Shown piece by piece: positions 56,391-64,000 of a stretch of DNA of 64,000 bases. Made by a program: the position numbers and the translations under genes. This stretch comes from Berberis thunbergii (taxonomy: Eukaryota > Streptophyta > Magnoliopsida > Ranunculales > Berberidaceae), in the NCBI GenBank assembly GCA_003290165.1, contig QNQO01006270.1, forward strand, positions 62,001-126,000, given 5' to 3'. The notes beneath the pieces were generated by a model. It had not been told where the DNA came from. It worked only from the letters and a program-made list of their open reading frames with translations, and searched no databases. Position 1 is the first letter of the stretch. Each line of letters starts with the position of its first letter.

Positions 56391-56635
56391 AGGCATGAAG
56401 TTAATGGTTAGAGTTTGGTGGATGGTACCATTAGGTCATGGGTTTGAATCCAATCGGCAGTATATTTATTAGTTTATGGTGTGTTGACTAGTTATGGTCT
56501 TTAATAGGTTATGGGATCGGTCATGGGTTCGAACCCAATCGACAGTATGTTTATCAATTTATGGTGTGTTAACCAGTTATGGTCTTTGATAGGCTATGAA
56601 ATCGTGAAAATCCAACTCACCTTCAAAAAAAAAAA
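56391..56635 (+). mobile_element. tRNA-derived SINE with duplicated body
   Basis: AGTTAATGGTTAGAGTTTGGTGG resembles an A box and GGGTTTGAATCC / GGGTTCGAACCC B boxes. The 3' end is CTTCA11. Flanks GTGAATAAA and GTGAAAAAA fit a target duplication. The ~83-bp B-box segment occurs twice in tandem (about 56430 and 56515). Unit 1 shows the empty site (GTAGGTGAAATAAGC, near 46168). Confidence 0.75.
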
Positions 56636-57189
56636 GTGAAAAAACTTATCCTACCAAAGTTATCCCACCTATATTTGGCTTAGTGTGGATGCTCTTGGGA
56701 AAGTGAGTATCCCTCTATTTTTTTTATTTATTATTATTATTATTTTGAAGTTTATGTTGTTATTGTGTAACTAGAAAACACATAGTTCAACTTCGATCAC
56801 CCAGGCTTTGAAAAAGTTTGGGAGTCGCACACGATTATCTTGTTTCTAGCCTCTCTCCACGTTTGCATCTTCTTCTCCTCCAACTGTTCATTTATTCTCA
56901 AGTATCATTTTCACCTCATTATGTCTCCGTTTCTCATTTGTCTCCGTGATATACTAGGATTAATTAGTCCCAAATAATAATACTAATAATAATGATAATT
57001 AAAAACACCAAATTGTATCAATTCTAGTAATAATTGAAACCTTCAGAACTAGTTGGTAGGTTGTGCCTCTAAAACATACTGGAATTAATTACTTAAAATA
57101 ATAATGATAACTAGAAACACTAAACTGTATCAATTCTAATAATTATTGAAAACTTTAGAAATAGTTGGTAAGTTAAAGGTTAACTTATA

Positions 57190-58117
57190 GGGCATTACCC
57201 AATTAGTTTATGACTATCTTGTTTGTCATCAAAAACTTTTTGTATTCCAATCATGCACCCAATCCGAGTTCTGTCTTGACTGTTAGGCCATAGACATTGA
57301 CTAATTAGATCCATCCATATTTCCCTTAAAGACTAGATTACCCCATATTGTTAGTGATGGCCTCATGGCCTGGCACATAACAATTTTGACAATTTAGTTT
57401 GGGATGAAAGCACTTGTTATCTGAAGGCAACATTAATCTCGTATTCCCCATTCTCTTTTTCCTGCAATTACTCTCTTCATTCTCTCTGATTACATTACAT
57501 TAGATTACAGTAGTAATCCTTCTCTCTGATTTCTCTTTCTCCTGCCAGCCATGGCGAACTCCACTTTCACAAAGTGTTTGAAATCTACAACGACGACTCA
57601 GGTCTGCAAGGCTTGTGATTTGTCCAACAGTGCAATGATCGATAAACAAGAATAACCCTTGAGGGAGTTTATTGATGTGTTGAATGTGTAACCCGATTCG
57701 CAAGAGATGTCGATCAAAGCTTTCAATTGAGAGATGAGATTTTCATAAACGAAGAAAAAGAAGAGGATTGTTGTTGACGGGGTAGGAGGCGATAGGGCGA
57801 TTGGTTTTTGCGATCAACAAATTATAGGAGGGAAAAAGAGTTGTAGACAAGGAAGAGAAGAGAGTTGGGAAAGATTGTCTAGAGTTGCCCAACATACACA
57901 GATTTGTATCCATCTCGAAGAATTTGGCCAAGATTGTAAGCAAACTTTAAGAAAAGGGTAATTTGGTCGTTAAGGAAAGTATGGATGACTCAAGTTTGTC
58001 AATAGCCTTGACCTAATAGTCAACAACAAAAATAGGTGTTCAACTCGAATGTTAAAAAATTTTGAATGCCAAACCGAAATAGCTATAAACTAACGGGGTC
58101 ATAAGGAAAATAATAAC
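57190..58117. mobile_element. Mutator-like element with long inverted repeats
   Basis: The left ~150 bp (ACCCAATTAGTTTATGAC...AAAGACTAGATTACCCC) is an imperfect inverted match to the right ~165 bp (57955-58117; reversed GACCCCGTTAGTTTATAGC...AACGACCAAATTACCC). The interior (57345-57950) has no transposase. It includes a short frame from the ATG at 57551 (MANSTFTKCLKSTTTTQ) ending after 34 codons, which could be a captured 5' exon. The target duplication is not clear. A truncated copy of its left end is at 46665-46970. Confidence 0.7.
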
Positions 58118-59150
58118 AAAAGGGATTTTCAATATCTACAATAAAATTAGGGAGACCAAAAGAGACTCGTAAACAAAATTCAAATCCTACTCCAAATAAG
58201 AATTGCCTACTATATATTTCCTAGCCTAAGACAAATAGTAATTTCTAAAATAATCAAACTCTTTCTAAATAAACAAACTTTTCTAAAAACATTAAACCTG
58301 TAAGTATGGACTCCAATGTTGAACTGTATACATACTTAAATGAGCCAACAATTTGTATTATACTCTATTTAGAAACTGATGCGAGAAACCCACCCCTTGG
58401 ACAAGGGGCGAACAGGCCTAAGAACATTTGCATGTACCAAAAGATCCAACCCATTTTTGTTCAATCTTGAAATCTGTATATAGATAATCAAGGATTTTTG
58501 TATTCTTTTATTTTAATTTAATTTAACAGTAGATGATTCACAAATATATTAAATGGTGGCATGATAGATCATGTGCTCAGGAAAGAATTGAATTTACCAA
58601 CCAAAGCAACACACAGACCAGAGGAGACTCCCAATAATGATGATGATAGAATAGACAAGACTTGGATACCCTACTGAAAATACGGATTGATGCATCCATA
58701 TCATCCATCTCTCAAGTCCCTGTTAACCAACCCAAAACAAAATCCTACCATCAATACTGTGCGTATTCTTTGCAGTGTAAACAACAATTCTCTTTACCAC
58801 TGAGAATTACCTCAAATTGGCACTTCCTTCTCCTCTTACACACATATATAGAATCTAATAGGAATTCAACACAACTAGTAAAGTTTAAATTCCCCCAACA
58901 TAACAAGAATCCACAAAAAGAATTGAATTGAATGAATGGGTGGGGGTCAGTTTATTGTATCAGTGGTCCTGCATGATGAGTGGGTCAATCATGGATCATG
59001 GATGGGCTGCTCTTCCTATAAATTCTAATTGTTGATACACTGACAATGACAATTTCGTATCAATGTAATGTGTACCTCCCATTTGGTTCCACAGTGATGA
59101 TACATTTTAATGCCATAACAGAATTTCCTCAGTTTGTTGTTGGGATTTTC
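58118..59150. other. Unassigned AT-rich sequence
   Basis: No convincing gene, repeat or element end is seen on either strand. The left part repeats short AAATAAACAAACTTT motifs; the only ORF (58662-58931) has no recognised features. Confidence 0.5.
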
Positions 59151-59189
59151 TTCCTACAACACTCTTTGTTCCATGTCAATTTGCCTAAG

Positions 59190-59521
59190 CTCATTGCATA
59201 AGCTCCTCTCTGATTCTGCTGCCGATTCAAAGTCAAATGGTGGACTCAATTCGACCATACCAATGTTACAAAAGAAGCTATCAAACGTTTTTTCTCAGGC
59301 AAGGGAAATTTACCAAATCCACTGGTAAATCCAATCAAGACTCCTTCACAAGCTCAACTTCTTCGACAACATATCAAGAAGCAGCTTTCAGAAAAACCTA
59401 CAAAAGCCCAACTGTTGGGAACTTTGTCCAAAATCTGCTCTGAAGATTCAGATGAAGACGATGAAACAACAGTACCAGACAATGAGGATGACTGCTATGA
59501 CATCTTTTCGCCACTAACATA
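59190..59521 (+). pseudogene. Possible C-terminal ORF end of an endogenous pararetrovirus
   Basis: Two overlapping plus frames carry a basic segment and then a strongly acidic tail (about 59440-59510) before a stop at 59519. Position just upstream of a pararetrovirus-like intergenic region suggests the 3' end of a preceding viral copy or of a circularly permuted one. I do not recognise the protein, and at least one frameshift is present. Confidence 0.35.
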
Positions 59522-59829
59522 AAGTTCTACCCTACAAGCATTATTGTGTCTATGACTCAGCAGAGTTCTAAGAAGTAATAATTACAAAGCTACAAAGACA
59601 TATGCCACCTCCACTACAAAACGAAGTTACTTTCGGCCAACCGACGACATCTTGTTTTTCAAAGCAATCGCGTGTATCTACAGTGCCCGCACTTACAAAA
59701 GATCAACAGTTAAAGCATCTTCAACTATGCCACCAACTCCAATTATACAAGCAACATGACAAAGCTTCTCCATTCAGCTTTTCATGATTACAAAATGACA
59801 AATGTCCACCCACCTTCCACCTCATCTTC

Positions 59830-60366
59830 GAGAAGGCTTATTTGTTCTCTTTCAATTATTGTATCTTCTTTTCTTTTCTATTTAAGCAAGTGTGTAACTC
59901 TGCATAAGGCAGAACTTATCTCACTATGTAATCATCTAGTCTAATCTTTGTAACCTTACTTCTCTTGTAAGCCTCTCTCTCCTGTATAATATTTTCTTAT
60001 TAATAAAAGTTCATGCATATGTTCTTCTTAGTTTTGTTTTTAAAACATTTTTCGAAAACTTATCTTGACTGAATATCTCGTTATACTGGTCAACCATCAT
60101 TGGCCCAGTATCGACACCATTCGCTTGAAAAGTTTGAAGAAAATTTTTAATGGATCTTATAATTCTTGTTTTGTGTGTTTATCTTTATATCCTTATATTA
60201 GTTTATATTCATCTTTTCCTCTCTCGTCTTCTTTGTTGAGTTCGTTTATTTATCCTGTTATTGTTAATTTGTGTTCTTTGTCTCTCTGTTAGTAGTCCTT
60301 CGTCTATTTATCCTGTTATTGTTAATTTGTGTTTTTTGTCTCTTCGTTAGTAGTCCTGGTAAAGAT
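59830..60366 (+). promoter_or_regulatory. Pararetrovirus-like promoter and leader region
   Basis: A TATA-like TATTTAAG (59879-59886) is followed about 115 bp later by AATAAA (60002-60007), the arrangement expected for a terminally redundant pararetroviral transcript. A 60-bp direct repeat (TATTTATCCTGTTATTGTTA... at 60246 and 60306) sits just before the primer site. The assignment depends on the viral genes that follow. Confidence 0.5.
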
Positions 60367-60379
60367 TGGTATCAGAGCC
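60367..60379 (+). promoter_or_regulatory. Met-tRNA primer-binding site of the pararetrovirus
   Basis: TGGTATCAGAGCC matches the 3' end of initiator Met-tRNA, the primer used by plant pararetroviruses (and some LTR elements). It lies 270 bp before the movement-protein-like frame. No LTR pair was found around it. Confidence 0.75.
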
Positions 60380-60491
60380 ATGTTGTCTTTTTTTCAGGGG
60401 AAAATAGTGTTGGTGAGTTCCAAGGTAATGTTGGTCAGCCGTTTGATGCCCCTTGTAAGTCGCCAAGACGAGCGCATTTGAGTCGGGCTAG

Positions 60492-61440
60492 GTGGTTTCA
60501 TACTGGTGTTCTAGCTGTAGGTGGTTTGAGTACAGTGTTCCTGACCCTCCAACCTCCAAAAATCCATACAAAATGTGTTTGCTTTCAAAATTTACCCGAG
60601 CTTCTATCTCTAGACAAAAAAACCCAAAATTACAAAATATGATGGAATGTCAAATTCCAGAAGTAAAACAAGATTTACAAAAATGGTCTATCCCAAAAGT
60701 TTCTTACAAAAAGATTTATGAGATTTCAAAATCTATCTTTTCTCAAAAATCTGAAGACCTCATAGACATTGTCGAACAGACAGTGTCTCTTGATGGTTCT
60801 TTAGAATCAAAACAATTAATTTTTACAAATACTCTTGAATTTCTCAAAAATCAAGAATACAAGTATATCCATATTGGTCTTATCCAGGTATGAATTAAAC
60901 ATCTTACTAGGACTAGCCTTGACACTTGTGCTCTTATCGCTCTTCGCGATTGCAGACACAATAGATTCCATGATTCTCTGTTTGGAATTGCATAATCTAC
61001 CCTTGCTATGGGTCCAGTCTACTGCGACTGTTACCCCAATTTCTCAGTGTCTCTCAAGGATCCCAATGTCCTTGAAGCACTAACCCTCAATATTCAAACC
61101 TTTGGTTTCAATATGCTTCCAGGATCTGAACCCCTTGCCCTTATTTACAAAATCACATTTAAAGCTATGAAGACTCATTTGAGTCCTAAAGCTTTAATGA
61201 AGTCTGAAAAAGGTTATACAATCTTGTTTCAGGCTAACAAAGACAAGACTAGTGTAATTGTCCCAAAGACAATACACTGAAATCAAGTTACTCTTCCTGT
61301 AACTTGGCAGGTCCAAGCCCAGCCTAGGAAACCCCCTCCTGATCATCTGAATCAGGTTCTTACCTTAGAAGATGGAACTGTAGAATTATAGTTCTCAGAA
61401 ACTAGAAAAACTAGGCTTTAACCTTTAGATTTTCAATCAG
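60492..61440 (+). pseudogene. Pararetrovirus movement-protein domain (broken)
   Basis: The plus-strand frame, beginning near the ATG at 60639 or further upstream, contains the 30K-type movement protein of Caulimoviridae: an IHIGLIQV segment, then (after a TGA at about 60891) LTRTSLDT...ALRD, then GPVYCDCYPNFSVSL and a GSEPLALIYKI segment. Such proteins carry virus through plasmodesmata. Two in-frame stops (near 60891 and 60990) and more beyond 61380 make it non-functional. All lie in one reading frame with the next domain, as in viruses that make one large polyprotein. The closest genus (petuvirus- or florendovirus-like) is inferred only from domain order. Confidence 0.8.
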
Positions 61441-61639
61441 GACGTAGATCTGAATCGTCGTTCAAAACTGCTCCTTCACAATTTCTTTCTAGGACTCCTA
61501 CTTCAGAAGTCCTAGAAGTCCTTCCTCATCTAGATCTTGCTCATTTAAGATCTAATCCTCACTCTCCTCAAATTTCTCAACCAATTTACAATCTTGACCC
61601 CCACAATGAGAGATCTCCCACTTGATCTGAAATGGAAGA

Positions 61640-62150
61640 TCCTCATTCCCAATTAAATATGATATCTACTTATTTCGATCTTGATAAAGATTGGATTAAA
61701 GCATAATTTGCTAAATATTTCTATTATGATAAACGCAAAACATTTTATGCTCAAACTATTCCTTCTCAGAGAAATGAATCGGGTAAAATGTTTTATAAAT
61801 GTTGTGAAGATATTAAAGATAACATGTCATTTTTAAATTGGTATGAATCTATTTATCTTCCCAATATTAACGTTATCAGAAATTCTTCTAAGCCTTGGCA
61901 TCTGAAGTCTAGCAACTTTGTTGTTGAATCAGTCTTGCCTCCATTAGAAGAAATCAAAATCCAAGCTCAAGGACAGACTATTGCTGCCTCTCATTTGAAA
62001 GATCATTTTTTCTCAAAATGACGCAAAAGGAATTTCAAAGATCATTGAGCAAAACAATTATACAAATGTTTTGTTACATGAATTGGGAGACAACTTAGTT
62101 TACAAATCAGGAATATCTCATTTCCCCCCCCCCAGACACTCCTAAACCAG
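61640..62150 (+). pseudogene. Pararetrovirus polyprotein segment between movement and coat domains
   Basis: An open piece at 61788-62021 (FLNWYESIYLPNINV) in the same frame as the movement domain. The frame is lost near a run of about ten Cs (62127-62136), and the coat domain continues in another frame. Function not known. Confidence 0.55.
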
Positions 62151-62299
62151 TAACGTTCTTCACTCCTCTTTCTGTTGAAAGAAATGTGTTGACTTGTCCT
62201 CATCATCTCATCGATGAAATCAACAAAAACTTTAGTCTTTGCAAATTAAAGATCAACTATCTTCCTCTACAAAACAAATTAACACTCTGTCAAACCCGG

Positions 62300-63629
62300 T
62301 TGAATATGAGGATTCTGACAACTCTGAAGAGTTTGATCCCATGTCTGAATTAGATCAGCTTCAAATGCAAGCTAATCCTATTCGTGCATCTCATTATCAA
62401 TCTTGACAAAATTATCAAAATCCTTTACCAACATCTAGGAATTTTTATCCTAGGCCTACACTTCCAGATATGCAGTATGAAGAAAAACCCTTACAAATTT
62501 TTGGATCATTTTCTACAAGCAACGTCTATACTTGGAATATAGATGGATTGACAGAAGAAAATATCATTGAACTGACACAATAAATTATCATGATGGCTGC
62601 TGCTCACCGCAGTGAACACAAATCTGATCAAAGTATTGTTTCGGTCATTGTAGTTGGTTTTTCTGGTCAATTGAAATGATGGTGGGATAATTATCTTTCT
62701 TCCACTGAACAGCAATATATTTTAATAACAGTTAAGAGAGATATTGATGGAAATCCAATAAAATCTGAGAATGGTGAAGACATCCCCGATTCTGTCAATA
62801 CCCTGATTTTTGTCATTCTCAAATATTTTATAGGTGATCCTTCACAATTCCACGATAAAGCTAGAGATCTTCTTATGGTCCATCGGTGTCCTACACTTGG
62901 TGATTTTAGATGGTATAAAGATGTGTTTATGAAAAAGATTATGCATCAAAATGGGGCTAACAATCCATTCTGGAAACGAAAGTTTCTTTTTGGATTACCG
63001 CCCAATTTTGCTAAATCAATTCGAATTAAGCTTCAAGCTCAATATCATGGTGATATACCTTATGATAAGCTTACGTTTGGAGATTTGATTGCCTTTGTTA
63101 ATGAAGTTGCCTTGTATCTTTGCAATGATTTGCACCTTAAGGCCCAATTGAAAAAACAAAATATTTCAGGTCCTCGTGAACTGGGATCATTTTGTCAATA
63201 ATATGGGTATGAGGATTTCAAGGCACCTTCTCATAAACAAACATCTCGCCAAAAGTATAGGTCTCATCCGGCCCGTGCTTTTAAGTCCAAGAGGGCTTAT
63301 GGCTCAAAACAACCCAAACAATTTAGTTTTTATTATTCCAAGCCCAAAAGACATGGCACTCATAAGCCCAAGCCTTATAAATCTTTTCCTAAATTCAAAG
63401 GCCCGATTGTTCAAAAACCCATTTGTTTCAAATGTGGAAAACCCAGGCATTATGCTAAAAATTGTCGCACATCTCAAAAGATTCAGGAACTCAATGCTTC
63501 TGAAGACATTAAAAATAAGTTTATCAAAGTCATGGTCAATTCTGAATCAAACAATGATTCATCTGATGATCTCCAAGTCTATCAATTAAGATATGATACT
63601 GATTCAAATTCATCAGACGATTCTGATTA
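62300..63629 (+). pseudogene. Pararetrovirus coat-protein domain with zinc knuckle (broken)
   Basis: Coat-protein landmarks in order: an acidic N-terminus (near 62320), WNIDGLTEENI (62535), GFSGQLK..WW (62660), a GDPSQFHDKARDLL region (62835), DFRWYKDVF (62900), FWKRKFLFGLP (62970), TFGDLI (63075), a Lys-rich stretch (63230-63410) and a C-x2-C-x4-H-x4-C knuckle (63424-63465), then an acidic tail to 63629. The layout equals that of Caulimoviridae coat proteins. Several in-frame stops (for example near 62405, 62581, 62678 and 63199) show a decayed integrated copy. Confidence 0.82.
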
Positions 63630-63668
63630 GGATCACTGTGTCAATGTAATGCTTTAACTAGTGTCAAT

Positions 63669-63944
63669 ATGCTTTCAAAAACAAAAGAATCGAGTATTCT
63701 TTTAGATTTTGTTGATCGCATTGATGATTATGCTCTTAAAACAGAGTATCTTAAGCATATTAAGAATACTCTTACAAAAAAACCTATTCCTGAGATTGTA
63801 AATCCATTTTACAATCATAAAGATATCATTGATAGGTTTAAAACTTATGTTCATCAACCTATCACCATATCTTATTTACAAGCAGAAGTTAATACCATAA
63901 AAAAAGGAAATACAACAGCTCAAGCAAGGTCAATCTTGACTTGA
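63669..63944 (+). pseudogene. Frame downstream of the coat domain (pararetrovirus)
   Basis: A 91-codon frame starting MLSKTKESSILLDFVDRIDD, 40 bp after the coat tail. Position suggests the linker before protease and reverse transcriptase, which would lie past base 64000. No motif is recognised. Confidence 0.45.
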
Positions 63945-64000
63945 ACTCAAACTTATGAATTCTCAAATTCATAAAGATATTTCTCCCTCTTTTTCTGATA

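Noticed and set aside
63176..63589. 137-codon plus-strand ORF over the coat-protein zinc knuckle
   Set aside because: It is a shadow frame; the CCHC knuckle and Lys-rich region are in the frame of 62875-63201.

Overview
The window is repeat-rich nuclear DNA of a flowering plant, probably a eudicot. The elements seen are CACTA, hAT and Mutator-like DNA transposons, Tat-type Ty3/gypsy retroelements with antisense ORFs, TRIM arrays, Helitron-like ends and an endogenous pararetrovirus. I found no intact single-copy host gene, rRNA, tRNA gene or CRISPR. Almost everything is a transposable element or its debris, and nearly all long ORFs are broken. The species cannot be told from this sequence.

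Layout. (1) 1-6514: 5' part of a CACTA element on the minus strand (CACTA-I) with a degraded TNP2 gene and a captured exon of the host gene SPPA. (2) About 7540-57480: a direct tandem duplication with a basic unit of roughly 7-7.5 kb. Unit 1 is about 7540-46970 and is swollen by a 32.5-kb nested insertion. Unit 2 is about 46975-57480. Each unit holds TRIM arrays, a ~115-bp repeat block, an antisense-type ORF of a second Tat-like family, LTR-like debris and the left end of a Mutator-like element. (3) The nest in unit 1: a non-autonomous CACTA-like element (11262-43798) contains Tat element B (13080-43555). B contains a second, related Tat element A (14452-24298) and a complete-length CACTA (CACTA-II, 31095-42568). 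A carries two hAT insertions (15338-16178 and 20655-21265). CACTA-II carries a hAT (35570-36801) that has captured two exons of a DXO/RAI1-like decapping nuclease. Target-site duplications and the sequence rejoined on both sides support most of these layers. (4) Unit 2 has its own private insertions: a Helitron-like piece, a mini-CACTA, a hAT (54827-56217) carrying the N-terminal coiled-coil part of an NBS-LRR resistance gene, and a SINE. (5) 57190-58117: a Mutator-like element with long inverted repeats. (6) About 59150-64000: an endogenous pararetrovirus with promoter-like region, Met-tRNA primer site, movement-protein domain, coat-protein domain and zinc knuckle. All are pseudogenised, and the reverse transcriptase would lie beyond the right edge.

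Elements A and B are on the minus strand and share one layout: gag and a retropepsin, no recognisable RT/RNase H/integrase, a block of six ~120-bp tandem repeats, then a plus-strand ORF with a putative-gypsy-type-transposon (PF04195-like) N-terminus and coiled coils near the 3' LTR. This suggests a non-autonomous family that depended on a relative for polymerase. The most interesting signals are three independent captures of host gene pieces by DNA transposons (SPPA, DXO-like, CNL) and the pair of duplicated units, whose empty sites show what each insertion hit.
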